Source: Harmonia axyridis
Lineage: Eukaryota; Arthropoda; Insecta; Coleoptera; Coccinellidae
Direction of reading: 5' to 3'
NCBI RefSeq assembly: GCF_914767665.1
Contig: NC_059504.1
Span: 4,900,501 to 4,964,500, forward strand
Length of the DNA: 64,000 nt
The position numbers and the translations under genes were made by a program. Shown here piece after piece: positions 44,361 through 57,299 of the stretch. The notes under the pieces are model-generated. The model was not told where the DNA came from. It saw only the letters and a list, made by a program, of their open reading frames with translations, and made no database searches. Each line of letters starts with the position of its first letter. Position 1 is the first letter of the stretch.

Positions 44361-44967
44361 TACTTGAAGGAGAAAAGACGGTTCAGTGCTTATTTCAGAA
44401 TTTTTTGAGGTTATTCGGAGAAAACTCTATATACAGAGTATTTAACTTATACGATACATTTTGAAAGTGAAAATATCAACCTTCCAATCCATTTTTGAGC
44501 GCTTGTTCCCTGAACATATTGCTTTATCTTCATGTCTTATAGTTTCGAATTACTAATAAGCCTAGAAACTTGAAATTTTCACTATGAGATTGGATCTCAA
44601 ATACAGCAGTTGATTAGGAGCATAATCTGACTAAGGTTTTTGTAAATTCAGAGTCAAAAGTGCTCGATCGGTTAATAACTCTTGTGAATTTTGAGCTAAG
44701 AGAATTATTAAAATTTTGATGGAATTGACAGTATACAGCATGTAAGCTTAAATTAATCAAATTATTTTTGAATCTGCAGGCTGGTTCGAATGTGATAAAA
44801 CACGATACCACCTTCTTTCTCAAATGAAAATGCCTAATTTTTATATCATACCTACTCATACATGAAATTTTGATATCGGAATAACCCATTTATCATCATT
44901 TATCTGTAATATTTTTTGAAGGAGGTCACTTTTTTCGCTGAATTTCATGTATATTATGGTTTAAACT
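44361..44967. other. AT-rich, no gene seen
   Basis: The minus open frame 44614-44889 has no recognisable domain. Confidence 0.35.
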
Positions 44968-45565
44968 TCAGAGTAATAAAAATAGATAGAAGGAGCATAA
45001 TATGTCATTTTCAATTAGCAAATTTTGTCCCCAACATGAACTATCAAATTTGACATGAAGCGCGCGGAAATGAAAACATATCAATGATACGATATTTCCC
45101 TCAATTAGCGAGTTTCTTCAAGAAAAACGCACTTCTTTTGTCCCATAGTGAATAAACATTTCATATTAACTCGAAATATATTGAAATTAGTACCTAAATA
45201 TATCAGAAATTCAGGAAACAAACTTCAAGCGCCAAACGACGTGAAACAACCGATGGCACTAGGAGAGCAAAAGTTGCCAAACCTTGAATTTCAGCAGATG
45301 TATAAAGAAAATAATGACTATTCTGCTTATTATAAATTCGACTATCAGTAAAGTACCGAATTCCAAATATTCAAATTTGCAAATTTAATCGGGAATCACT
45401 CAAATGAATATATTTCATTCAATATAATATACATTCATAACGATATAGTATAGAATTGTGGATTTGAAAATATATCACAATCCGATAAAGTAATTTAACT
45501 ATGTTGGAGACATGTAAAAATTGCGTATACTCCACCTATATATGTTTTATGTTTATTACTCTATG
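44968..45565 (+). mobile_element. CAGAGTAATAAA-end MITE, copy C (intact length)
   Basis: The ends tcagagtaataaaaatagat and gtttattactctatg are inverted. The flanks gtttaaact (44959-44967) and gtttgaact (45566-45574) differ at one base and suggest a 9-bp target duplication. At 45179-45180 it has the single TA that is duplicated around the nested FB-1 in copy A. It has no coding capacity; the frame 45148-45351 is accidental. Confidence 0.85.
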
Positions 45566-46641
45566 GTTTGAACTAAAGAAAATATCTTGTGAACCGTTCG
45601 AGATAATTGTACGATTTTTTCAACTGAAACCCCGAAAAGTTTTCAAGTCTTCTGCATATTTACGGATTACGCTACAGGTGGTCCGAAAGACACTGCAATT
45701 TTTCAAAAATGATCATTATAAGATAATAAGTCCATTTATTCAATTGGAATAACCTGTTTTTTTTGGCTGTTGGATAGCCTAGACGGTGGTCTTGACATAA
45801 ACATCCATTGATTTGTCCTTGAATATATTCGTTTTTTTAAATTGAAATGGAATCTTTTATTCGAAAACTCTTGAACAATAAGGCAAAACATGTTTCAGAA
45901 TTTTTCAAGGTTATTCAGAGAAAACAATTTGTATTGCTGATACGATAAATTTTCGAGGAGAAAAATTTATTTTCCAGTCTATTCTATTCTATTCTACTCT
46001 ATTGATTTACAGTTGGTTCGTGTCATCTTCAATTAGTAAACAGACCTTTCCTGATTTGTAGGGCTGAAAACCTTAAAATACCCTATAAAATCATATCGTG
46101 TTGGATATGAAAGGTTACAACCATTAACAAAACTCGAATTCGTACAACTTACATTGTTTCCAAAGAACAAAACTCTTAACAATCCTGAAAGAAATATATT
46201 CTTAGAGATGCTTCCTAACAGTTTGTTTATGTCCTGAAATATAAAACTTACATTCCGTTCGCTCACTGGAAACGAAAGAGAAAACAACAAGTGAATCACG
46301 TTTCAGTTCAAATGCGTTGACATAATGGCTTTCTTACACGAACCTCAAGAAAAAGAGGTGCAGGGATTTGTAACAGGACTGGGAAACAAATGATGGAGAT
46401 GTTTCTCCGGGAGCTAAGAGACTTACTCAAAGTGTTGAAGCATTATGGTTTTCAGAATATTCAGTTTGAAAAATTCGATATTCGAATTCCTTTTCTTGGC
46501 GAATAAGGGGTGAACATTTGTAATCAATTGTCATCAACGGAAACTTCATCATTTTAGAATGATAACAATATAACAAAATGGCGAATGCGCCATTGAACCA
46601 ATTCTTACACCATCGCATTCGCCATTTTGCAACACACTGTA
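45566..46641. other. AT-rich with a short (attct)n microsatellite
   Basis: A run of attctattctattctactct lies near 45978-46003. Open frames at 45501-45752 and 46033-46299 show no recognised product. Confidence 0.4.
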
Positions 46642-47534
46642 AAGGGTGTTTTTTTTAGAGCTATAGAAATTCAAATTGCAATAAAACAACGATGGATTAT
46701 TCGACTGACATGGATTTCATTTATTTAAATATGATTTCTGGCATATGACCGCCACGGCTGGCTCGGATGTAGTCCAATCTGGACGTCCAATTCTTGATGA
46801 CTTTTTCCAACATTTTTGGCCGTATATCGGCGATAACACGGCGAATGTTGTCTTCCAAATGGTCAAGGGTATGTGGCTTATCCGCATAGACCAATGACTT
46901 TACATAGCCCCATAGAAAAGTAGTCTAGCGGTGTTAAATCACAAGATATTGGAGGAAAATTCACAGGTCCAAAACGTGAAATTAGGCGGTCACCAAACGT
47001 GTCTTTCAATAATTCGATTGTGGCACGAGCTGTGTGACATGTTGCGCCGTCTTGTTGGAACCACAGCTCCTGGACATCATGGTTGTTCAATTCAGGAATG
47101 AAAAAGTTTGTAATCATGGCTCTATACCGATCACCATTGACTGTAACGTTCTGGCCATCATCGTTTTGAAGAAGTACCAGCCCATAAAGCACACCAAACA
47201 GTCAGTTTTTCTAGATGTAACGGTGTTTTGACATACACTTGAGGATAAGCTTCACTCCAAATGCGGCAGTTTTGTTTGTTGACGTAGCCATTCAACCAGA
47301 AGTGCACTTCATCGCTAAACAAAATAAAATGGACGTAGTGAGCGATACGTATTCCACACAGAACCTTTATTTTCGAAATAAAATTGCACTATTTGCAAGC
47401 GTTGTTCAGGCGTAAGTCTATTCATGATGAATTGCCAAACCAAACTGAGAATAAATCACTTGACAACTGTTAAATCGGTCGACATCTTGAACAGTATTGC
47501 CAACTTAATGTTATATACCTCGAAAAAAACACCC
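46642..47534 (-). mobile_element. rosa-like DD41D mariner, deletion derivative R5
   Basis: TA on both sides (46640-46641 and 47535-47536) and both termini (aagggtgttttttttagagc / cgaaaaaaacaccc). The minus frame 46878-47192 has NGDRYRAMITNFFIPELNNH, WFQQDGATCHTARAT and CDLTPLDYFSMG. It shares the internal deletion with R1-R4 and R6. Small extra deletions occur near 46725 and 47175. Confidence 0.9.
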
Positions 47535-47536
47535 TA

Positions 47537-48773
47537 CAGTTGCTGTAGATATATTGATTGGAAAAAATTGTTCAAATAGGTGTTACTTGCCATATACCTT
47601 AATGATGCGTTCCACTCTGGCTGCTTCTATTCATAAGAAGAATATTTTCTAGTGCAAAAAGCTCTTGGGATTTCTATGTAGGTTAATCAAAGAAATGTTG
47701 ATGGCGAAACATCCTCAATTATTTTGGGTTGAAAAAAACTACCAGTACGTTAGTCCTAGAATGCTACATATCCCTTACATTGCAGCGCAAATCCTCAACG
47801 ATATGATGATTTAATTCATATCCCTAATTGTCATCCTAATAGTGATAGACATTCATCCTCAATCTGTTCATGTTCTCGTATCTAACAAATCCGGTTTAAT
47901 GCAAATGAGAATCCTTCGAAATATCGTCCTTATTGCAAGAATTAGAACGCAGAGTTTAATTCCGACTGTTTCCTGTTAATTTTCAAGTCAACGAGGATCC
48001 CTGCAGAAACTTAATATTCAATTAAAGTGGAATTTGCTATGAGTCTGCTAATTTTGTATATTCAATATCAATTGCCATTTAGCCTTTTGTGCTTTAGTTC
48101 ATCGGACTTATTTTCAAACTTTACTGCAAATATTCATTAAAGTTTCTGTTTGGAACTTTTGTTTGAGGGAAAACTCGGAACTTCTATAAAGTCTGTGAAG
48201 TAGATAAAAAGGTATTTTCTTTGGATTATTTTTTTTTATTAGGATCCTCTTCAATTATGGCGCTGCAACTTGGTTGAGAATAACTTTTTAACTTTTGTTT
48301 GAACTAGAGATTCATTGCTCCATCAGCATTAGTCTACCTTCTTGGGAACTGGTGGATACAAATTTTTTTACCATTGTTGAAAATTCACATTATCAATGAA
48401 AATATGATCAGACAAAAGAAGTATCTTACTATTTCGAATACAAAACAATGTTTTGAAAATGTGGTGTTGAAATATATAGGAGTATTGCCAACTGTAACTT
48501 CCGAATACAGAATCATATTAAATTAACTTAAAATAACCGGATCCTCCGCCATTTTGCAGACAAACACATCGTTGTTGAGTAAATAATCTACAAGGGTGTG
48601 CCAGAACTGTTGGTTAGATACAGTAACAGGATCTGCACAAAACAACATTACAAGAGGACTAAGAGCGCCTCAATAATTAAATTCGAGAAGAGCACTGAAT
48701 TGGACTCTGACGATATTCCTGAAATTTTGGAATTCATGGAAACATAAACATTGAAGTGATTATTTTACATATA
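47537..48773. other. No supported gene
   Basis: A transposon-terminus-like caagggtgtgccag occurs near 48591. Otherwise nothing recognisable on either strand. Confidence 0.4.
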
Positions 48774-49445
48774 CAGGGTGGCCATTTGAAAACGAAACAG
48801 ACGAGATTACAGACGAAATAAAATTTTTCGATAGAAATGCTCGGACAGGACGATTTCTGTTTCGAGGGGGACAACTTAAGATGTAGGTTACGGACGCATA
48901 GCGCTTCAACCCTTGCTACTACAACCCTCACCCCCAAATTTTGAATAGGGAAGATGGGGTGAGTGATACCTCATTTGAAAGGTATTTTTATACTGATTTC
49001 AGCACAGTAATTGTTTTTTCATTTTATGCATTAGTTCTCGAAATATTCTTAACTAAGTATTTGAAAATGAAGTAGTGTTTTCATGGCACTTGTAGTGTTT
49101 TGTGAAAAATCGACATTTTGAGCTTCAAAACAACCATGACTGTGGCTTCCTTCCTAACTAACTAACGCATGAATATTTCGAGAACTAATGCATAAAATGA
49201 AAAAACAATTACTGTGCTGAAATCAGTATAAACATACCTTTAAATTGAGGTATCACTCACCCCATCTCCCCTATTCAAAAATTGGGGGTGGGGGTTGTAG
49301 CAGCAAGGGTTGAAGCGCTATGCGTCCGTTACCTACATCTTAAGTTGTCCCCCTCGAAACAGAAATCGACCTGTCCGAGCATTTCTATCGAAAAACTTTA
49401 TTTCGTCTGTAATCTCGTCTGTTTCGTTTTCAAATGGCCACCCTG
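48774..49445 (-). mobile_element. Foldback MITE FB-1, copy 2 (672 bp)
   Basis: Same ends (cagggtggccatttgaaaac / reverse complement) with TA at 48772-48773 and 49446-49447. The arm containing the actaactaacgcatgaat insert relative to the other arm is on the right here and on the left in copy 1, so the two copies are in opposite orientation. Very similar to copy 1, suggesting recent movement. Confidence 0.9.
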
Positions 49446-49447
49446 TA

Positions 49448-50382
49448 TAACCTCAATTTGAACCTAGTAGTTGTAGCTGTTGTTACGGAAATATTGAACA
49501 ATTTTTTCGATATTCTAGTTTGAATTTTGATAACACGATTCATTTTGAATTTTTTATTCTGCTTGGAAGTACAATTATAATTTTAACTTGACCGAATCAT
49601 TCAACACAAAAATATAAGCCTTCTTTCGAGATTCTGCTTGAATTTTTTATAGTTTCATTACTGAGACATTGTGACGAAATTTTATAGCGCTGTTAGTGAA
49701 ATGAGCATACGAAAAAAAACACAAGTTCCTTCATTAATGAAACAAAAGTTCAGCTACTGGATAGCAAAGGTTGCTCTATTAAATCATGATGATCACAGTA
49801 CATCTGAGTCCATTAATTATTTCATTACACATAAAAATAAAAGCGGAATAAAAATTTTATGAGAAAATGATGCGATAGGGAAAGAAATAAAACTCATCGT
49901 ACCACTTAAATTTCATCGAGCTACCGTAATGAAACTTCGAAATTATTAACCCCCACTATGATGTTAACTTAATTATTTTATGCGAAACTTTCATCAGGGT
50001 ATCATAATCCATTTACTTTTTGATTATGTTCCAACTATCCGATTATAAAATAATAATTTCCACCGTCTGAAATGAGTTTACTCCATCCAGCGTGAATTCA
50101 GGCTCCCTGAGACACGTCAAAAAATAAGGAAATCACTAAAGTAAAGTGAAGAGATTTTGTGCGCCCGTTAATTTATGTGCATTTTGAGACCAAGAACTAT
50201 AGGTATAGGTTTATCCAAAAGTGGATCTGATACATGAATTAAAGAGGAATAAAAACTCCCAACAAAAGTCAGTGCTATTTCTAATTTTTTTCATACTCGT
50301 ATATTGTGCTTGAATTGTCTATGGTTCTGACGACATTGTTGGCGAAATTTTGCGAGAGTCTCGGAATTGGTATTCCATAAAT
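49448..50382. other. AT-rich, no gene seen
   Basis: The tgttgttacggaaatat stretch near 49478 is shared with about 32369, so a diffuse repeat may be present. The open frame 49671-49862 is unassigned. Confidence 0.35.
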
Positions 50383-51853
50383 ATACTAACTGATAAAGAA
50401 ACTGCAACACCCAGAAGCAGCTATTTGAATTAATTTTTTTTTGGTAAAACATAATAGATATAGTATACATAGATCCATAGTGTAGGTACATAGATAGTAT
50501 AGTAAGAAGCAAATGATTGAATTTGGAGAAGAAAAATCGTGAAGGTTTTTCCATGTGAACAATTTTTGTTACTTAAATATGGTAGTCGTTTTTTGCAGGT
50601 TTTTTAAATTTTACAACAAACCAGCTGTTCAAGGAGATCCAAAATCGATGTTCAGTTGTTGTTGAAATGCCTAGAGCACGTGTACGCGGAATTTATCGCC
50701 AGCCATGTGAATTTGAAACAGGTCGAATTATTGGTCTACGGGAGGCGGGGTTGTCATTTCGAGAAATCGCTAACCGTACGAACAGAAATCCAACTACTGT
50801 TATGAGATGTTCTCAAACGTGGTTTGATAATGCCCAAAATCGAAGAAGAGTAGGCACCGGACGTCGAAGAGGCACAAATGAAGTTCAAGATCGACGTCTA
50901 AGACTTATGGCCATTAGAGACCGATTTGCGACAACTCGATCTTTGGCTGATGAGTGGTTAGGAGAACGAGGTCAACCTGTAACTGTCCGAACGGTTTACC
51001 GCCGGATAAGGTCTTTTGGACTGCAGAATTATCGACCCCATCCTGTGTTACCTCTGACGGTTGAGCATTGCCGGCAACGATTACAGTGGTGCAGAGAACG
51101 TCAACATTGGAATGTGGAATGACATCAGATCGTCTTTTCTGATGAATCTCGATTCTTCTTGGGTGTACATGATGGCCGAAGAAGAATTAGACGACGTCGA
51201 GGAGAAAGACGTGAACCTCAGTTTGATGTTGAGCGTCATGTACACCGGACAGTAGGCCTTTTAGTATAGAGGGCTATTGCACATGCAAGTAGGTCACTTT
51301 TAGTCTTTATCCGAAATAACATGACAGCGCTGCGTTACCTCCAAGAAATAGTGGCGCCATATGTTCTCCCTTGCCTTAACCGGCTCGAGAATCTAATATT
51401 TCAGCAAGATAATGCCCTACCTCATGTTGCAAGAGTTCGTTTGAACTTTTTCGAAGCGACCCATATGAATCTTTCGCCATGGCCGCCCAGATCCCCTGAT
51501 CTTTCGCCCATAGATCATGTTTGGGACATCATGGGTAGAAGGATTGGAAATTTACTCCAGCCCCCACGGACTTTGGCGGCTCTGAGACATGAAGTACAGA
51601 TAGGTTGGGATAGTATCCCTCAAGAAGAAATAGACCATCTTAATGCATCAATGCCGAGACGTGTTGGGAAATGTATAGATAATCGCGATGGACAAACACA
51701 TTATTAACAGATTCATTAAAAAAAATTGAAAACCCATCTTTTTTTATCTAAATTTCAATCATTCACTCCTTGCTATACTACCTATGTTTCACAAAAAAAA
51801 TTAAAAATTCAAAGAGCTCTTTCTGGGTGTTGCAGTTTCTCTGTCTTTTAGTA
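50383..51853 (+). mobile_element. Tc1-like element, nearly full-length copy 2
   Basis: The terminal inverted repeats share gagaaactgcaacacccagaa-type sequence (left tactaactgataaagaaact; right, reversed, tactaaaagacagagaaact). About 1.47 kb between TA-containing flanks. It carries a single long transposase with two nonsense changes. Confidence 0.85.
50667..51707 (+). pseudogene. Tc1-family transposase with two in-frame stops
   Basis: A paired-like HTH region at the N-terminus (FETGRIIGLREAGLSFREIA; PTTVMR), then a second HTH (TVRTVYRRIRSFGL). The catalytic blocks are VFSDESRFFL, FQQDNALPHVARVRL and RSPDLSPIDHVWD. The second aspartate and the final acidic residue are 34 apart. The final residue is D where Tc1 enzymes normally have E. 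Stops: TGA at 51119-51121 and TAG near 51264, each replacing a TGG that the 35-kb copy retains. Otherwise the frame is intact to ...DNRDGQTHY-stop, about 345 codons, typical for Tc1. Confidence 0.88.
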
Positions 51854-52462
51854 TAATTACATAATATATTCCTATTCTAATCATTGTCCATCCTCTATTT
51901 GATATTATATACAATGTATTTTTGCAGACGTTCACTATTTTGCAGGTGTGTGTCTATGATTACACCATTTAGCATTAGAGATAAGATACTAATATAAATA
52001 CTCGATATATTATTTTTTAAGTAAAGAAATCAGTCTTCATTAGTAAGTTAGCCTTAATAAGATATTTCATATTGAACTAACGAACTAATTTCGATTTGAT
52101 ATAACTCTTTTCTGTTCGATAGGATATGTTTATCTTCTCATATTGAATTATATTTGGAATCAGAATTATTCAACTGCTTTTGAGCAATTAATAGTATCTA
52201 TTAACAAACAGCGTGAGTTATAATATCTCACTGCTATAACTCACTATAATAAATCGGAAAAGATGGCTCTGTGCTTCTATACTTCTGTGCTTCTATTCGG
52301 TTGGCCGAAAAGGAACATTCTATTATTGTTATTGAGGGGAGGAATGCCACTATAAACTTCAATTTTGACGTTTATAGATAACTTTTGGGGTTTGCCAATA
52401 AAGTTCATTCTCTATTCTTGTATTTCAGTATTTATTGTTATAGTCGTAGATAAAGTATAGTA
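51854..52462. other. AT-rich, no gene seen
   Basis: A palindromic tagttata/tataactcac motif near 52211-52250 resembles the core of the hairpin that follows at 52463. Nothing else is recognised. Confidence 0.4.
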
Positions 52463-52573
52463 TTCAACTTGCCGTAATGGTCATAACTCACTTGATGAAT
52501 TACAGCACTCGCCTGCGGCTCGTGCTGCAAATTTCATCAGCGTGAGTTATGACCTACATTACCGCTCGTTGAA
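52463..52573. repeat. 111-bp foldback hairpin
   Basis: The arms pair over about 50 nt (ttcaact..gccgtaatggtcataactcac with gtgagttatgacc..cattaccg..gttgaa) around gcactcg-cctgcgg-ctcgtgc. A few bulges are present. It could be a small MITE or a transcribed hairpin. It is GC-richer than its surroundings. Confidence 0.75.
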
Positions 52574-53550
52574 TAATAATATACTAATGTCACTTGCCTA
52601 TTAACGAAAATTTCAAGTTACTAGGTCCTTCCATTAAAATCGTATATATGGACGGACTGAATCGAATCTGAGGACGTATTTGTCATCAATGATTCCAACT
52701 TTATCGTTTAAGACTTTTTTCTTCTCAAAATTCTGAAAATACAGACCTTTTGACAAAATGATAGAGCGATGCGTTTGGTACACGTGTGCTCAAAGTTGTT
52801 CCTCACCTTCTCCCTCTTTTCGAACTCCTCGACCTTTCGAAATACGATCCGCAGAGCCTACGGCGATGTTCCAAGTGTCTACAACTACGTTTTCCCAGAA
52901 CTAAGACCCTCACACGTTTCAGAAGCGCCAGGCCTGGAGTTTACTTTCAATTATATCGATTGAGACCATCGTGAGGAACACTTTGTCAAATCTACGCCAG
53001 TTCGCTCTGTTCTCACAATCACTTTGAGGTCGATAACGGGGAGGTAAATTTATTGCGTGGTTGAATTATATTGTTACATCTTGGGCTCGGAGGGTTGTAA
53101 ATCATTCAAACGATGATCACGTCTACGTTCTACCGATGTACAATTAGTTTCTAGCGTCTGGTGTAACCGTTGAGGAATGGCTGTGTTATCTTTACATAAA
53201 TTGAGATTTATACGAATATAATAGCACAAGCGAACTGACAGGTGTAGTCCAACCAGTAATTTGATATTCGTTTGTTGGGTGGTAATATTGATTTCTAGAA
53301 CACGACAAGTAGATAATTATTTTCGGGTAAGTTTTCATCTGAATTTAAAAATTATTAAAATTTAAAACTACTAGTTTTTAATATATGTTGGCAATTCATA
53401 ATTTAATACTAAGCACATGTAATACTAAGTCAATAGAATCCTAAGAACATCATGCTAAGGCCATAATTGTCAGAATCAATCACGCGCATGAGTCTCTATG
53501 ATCGAACCCAATCTACAGAGCAGTTACTAAGGTACCGTCGCTCTAAATAA
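52574..53550. other. GC-elevated patch at 52760-53150, no recognised gene
   Basis: Two overlapping plus frames (52769-52963 and 52786-52974) lie in locally GC-richer DNA. Neither resembles a known protein. The remainder is AT-rich. Confidence 0.25.
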
Positions 53551-54485
53551 AGGATGTTTTTTTTTGAGGTATATAACTTTAAGTTGGCATTACTGTTCAA
53601 TATGGCGACCGATTTAACAGCTGTCAAATGATTTATTCTCAGTTTGGTTTGGCAATTCATCATGAATAGACTCACGCCTGAACAACGCTTGCAAATAGTG
53701 CAATTTCATTTCGAAAATAATGGTTCTGTGCGGAATACGTATCGCGCACTACGTCCATTTTATTTTGTTTAGCGATGAAGCGCACTTCTGGTTGAATGGC
53801 TACGTCAACAAACAAAACTGCCGCATTTGGAGTGAAGCTAATCCTCAAGTGTATGTCGAAACACCGTTACATCGAGAAAAACTGACTGTTTGGTGCGCTT
53901 TATGGGCTGGTGGAATCATTGGTCCGTACTTCTTCAAAAACGATGATGGCCAGAACGTTACAGTCAATGGTGATCGGTAGAAAGCCATGATTACTAACTT
54001 TTTCATTCCTGAATTGAACAACCATGATGTCCAGGAGCTGTGGTTCCAACAAGACGGCGCAACATGTCACACAGCTCGTGCCACAATCGATTTATTGAAA
54101 GACACGTTTGGTGACCGCCTAATTTCACGTTTTGAACCTGTGAATTGGCCTCCAAGATCTTGTGATTTAACACCGCTATACTACTTTCTGTGGGGCTATG
54201 TAAAGTCATTGGTCTATGCGGATAATCCACAAACCCTTGACCATTTGGAAGACAACATTCGCCGTGTTATTGCCGATATACGGCCACAAATGTTGGAAAA
54301 AGTCATCGAAAATTGGACGTCCAGATTGGACTACATCCGAGCCAGCCGTGGCTGTCATATGCCAGAAATCATATTTAAAATGCCACAAGATTATCTTGCG
54401 GATAAATGAAATTCATGTCAATCGAATAATCCATCGTTGTTTTATTGCAATTTAAAGTTCTATAGCTCTAAAAAAAAACACCCTT
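53551..54485 (+). mobile_element. rosa-like DD41D mariner, deletion derivative R6
   Basis: One of the best-preserved copies of the deleted form. N-terminus MNRLTPEQRLQIVQFHFENN, then the shared deletion junction, then catalytic frames 53720-53980 and 53987-54409 separated by one stop (GATCGG-TAG near 53977). SDEAHFWLNGYVN and WFQQDGATCHTARAT are intact; the third position is PLY. The 3' end has ctctaaaaaaaaacaccctt. Confidence 0.9.
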
Positions 54486-55084
54486 CAGAATACTTTCGAT
54501 CCGGCCCTCACTGGTATTCATTTACAGAAGGATCATATTGAAGGGCTGCACTCTCTTCCAAACAAAATTTTTCCATTCCTAGTGGATAAGCACTGAAAAA
54601 TACAATATTTTTTCATATATAAGAAATATTTTATTCAACTGAATTTTTCGAAGGATTGAAGGAAAACACTTTTCCGTTTATAAACAACTAACTAATCAAC
54701 AGAAACAAAGCGTTCCACAACCAACTTTCAAACAATACGCAGTTGGGAACTAATCAGAAGCCAGAACGTTGATTCCTCAAACTGACTTAATTCAACAACA
54801 AATACTCGTCTTTCTTGATGAGGTTCATTCTAAACTAACTTTCGGAACAAACTTTGAGGATTCAAGGGAACAACTCAATTTTTGAGTGAACTTCCGCCTT
54901 CAGGTGTAATTTCCGCAATTGGTTTTGATGAATGAATCCTTTTTTATTTACCATGAAAGTTTGGGTAGGACCTTAACGCTGTATCTCATCAAACTCTAAA
55001 TCAATGTTTGATACATCCATCAATTAATGAAGTTTAAATCTTTCGATGCAATCTCATTCGCTCTTTGTAATAGTCTCATCATTA
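54486..55084. other. AT-rich, no gene seen
   Basis: No exon, RNA gene or repeat end is recognised. Confidence 0.4.
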
Positions 55085-55812
55085 AGGAAATAATAATTGA
55101 GGAATAATATTCTTCAAAAATTAGCTAATTCTTCACGTTGAGCTGATGTAGATACTCTTCGTTCAGCAGCTTTGGCCTTGGTTTGTTCTGCTACTGAATA
55201 CTGCTGTTCTGTTTGGTTGAATAGTGCTCATGTTCATAAAATTGATGCATGGTTTAACGTTTCTATGGGAATTATCAGTGGAACTATTAGATCTACACCT
55301 TCACATTGGTTACCACTGCTATCACATATATTTCCGCCTCATATTCGTAGACAGGTTGCAGTCAAATTTTGGGATAAATTTCATTTCTACCCGAACTTAT
55401 TTTCAATTGTATCTTACCTCCCAGATATAAGAACTGCCAGATTGAAGTTACGCAAACATTCATGGATTAATAGTTTCCTTCAATCCAATGAAAATGACAA
55501 GGAAATTTGGCATTCGAAATGGAGTTCTTGTAATATTTTCAACAAAGGTCTAATTGTTGATCCTTCAGAGGAATTTTCAGTTTTCAATCTTCCTAGGAAA
55601 TTTTGATATTTTATATTATTATTAAATCGACTTAGGACTGGTCATGGTCGTTGCAATAGTATGCTCTTCAAATGGCATTCTATTGTAAGTGTGGTGTAGA
55701 AGAAACCATTGACTTGGTGGATACTTGTCCAATTTATGAATTTTATGATGGTTTCCAAGCTAACCATTCAGTTTCAGATTCTTTTCTAGAATTGGTCGCT
55801 AACTTCAAATAA
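55085..55812 (+). pseudogene. LINE reverse-transcriptase C-terminal fragment
   Basis: The frame reads LANSS.., DVDTLRSAALALVCSATEYC, CSVWLNSAHVHKIDAWFN then GIISGTIRSTPSHWLPLLS and IFPPHIRRQVAVKFWDK. This is the thumb/tail region typical of Jockey-like non-LTR ORF2 proteins. After a frameshift near 55605 comes a cysteine-containing tail (CGVEETIDHLVDTCPIYEF). No palm motifs remain; it is a 3' fragment. Confidence 0.8.
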
Positions 55813-57299
55813 ATATAATGGGAACTATTACATCTTTAACACTATTACATTTCTCGTTTTTTTTTCCACATTTAATTATTATATATATATGTCGTCAGCT
55901 TTTGGTGAAGAGGAAGGATGGAAAGGATTCTGTTTCGATGAAGAAGAAGCCCTTTAATATAAATATGTCAGCTTCTTCTGTAAACAAAATCACAAACCAA
56001 TAACTACAACTATATGGGGAGACAGAGTTTTTGCTGAGGTTTTTATCTGTACTCTTGTATCATACCTTGAAAAATATGATGCTCCGTTTAAATTTCTTCT
56101 GCTGATACTGAGATTTTATCTACACTTTATTGTTTGAAGTTAATGTATTGCTTTATCTCAAAAGAATATATCCCATCATTGCTGCAAATCTGTTCAGATA
56201 ACCTTATTACCTACATTATGCTGAACAAGGATGCCCGTTCTGAATATGCCAGCGTATACGTGGATGGAGTAAACCTCTATTTGCGTTTTTCCAATAGAAG
56301 ACATTCTCGTTATCAAGCGAGAGCACTCTGTCCTATAACAAAGCAAATTTGCATGCCCGTTCATGAGCATGGAAATGTCAATTCTGGAACTATTTATGGA
56401 GGTTAACTTTCGAACGATACTATAGAGCGGATGCAGAATTCCATTATCTGTGATGTAGAATTCGTTTTCGATGTGCTCCAGAGCTTTTAGATATACAAAC
56501 TGTGTCACATATATCATTCCAGTTGTTGATTAACATTTTGGAGTGGAGGTTCATGAAGAAACTGCTACAATAGTTTGACAAAAAAATTGTTCGGTTGTCT
56601 AGTGATATGTCGTTTTGGAATATACATATATTTCTCACGTCATTTAACGATGACACTATGTATATTTCTCTCATACCTTCTACAAGCAAGGAAGACCTCA
56701 AGGGGGTCATTTTCTCAAGGAAAAAAAAACCTAAGCCATTTTGAACCTCTAAGATAAGATCATATCCATATCACCACTAGTCGATCTGGTGTTGCAAAGA
56801 TAACTGAATTTCAAACAGATTATACATTCCAAGTCCTTTTATTGCTTGGCTCATTACGCTATTCCTATATCTTTTTTGTGGGATCATCAAATTTTATTTG
56901 GTCTCTCGACCACAATATCCTTTGCCAACCAATGAAGAGGAAGATGAGATATCTGATTTTAACCAATAAGAATCCAGATTTCCCAATCGGATAAGTTTTC
57001 CACTGGGATAAACCACGATGATTTCAAATAATTTGGGATCATAGACATATCGTTATAACGAGATATTCTCCAATAATTTGGCTTTCAGAAGGATTATTAG
57101 TGGATTTTCACGAATTTCATTTGGCATCGATTGCATCGTAATGTAGAGCCAGAGCCACGATATCATTGATTTTATTCTCGTTATTTGAGAAACCCTTAGT
57201 GATTGCAGATCGTTTGATATAGGCAATTAGTTATTTTTTCATCACTCTGAAATCTGAATAAGGACATAATCAACTTTGTGTTATTAGGGCATTTACTTT
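55813..57299. other. No supported gene
   Basis: 56134-56520 is open on both strands (90 codons plus, 107 codons minus), with no recognised domain. The rest is AT-rich. Confidence 0.3.

Noticed and set aside
55224..55430. 68-codon frame inside the LINE fragment
   Set aside because: Out-of-frame shadow of the reverse-transcriptase tail.
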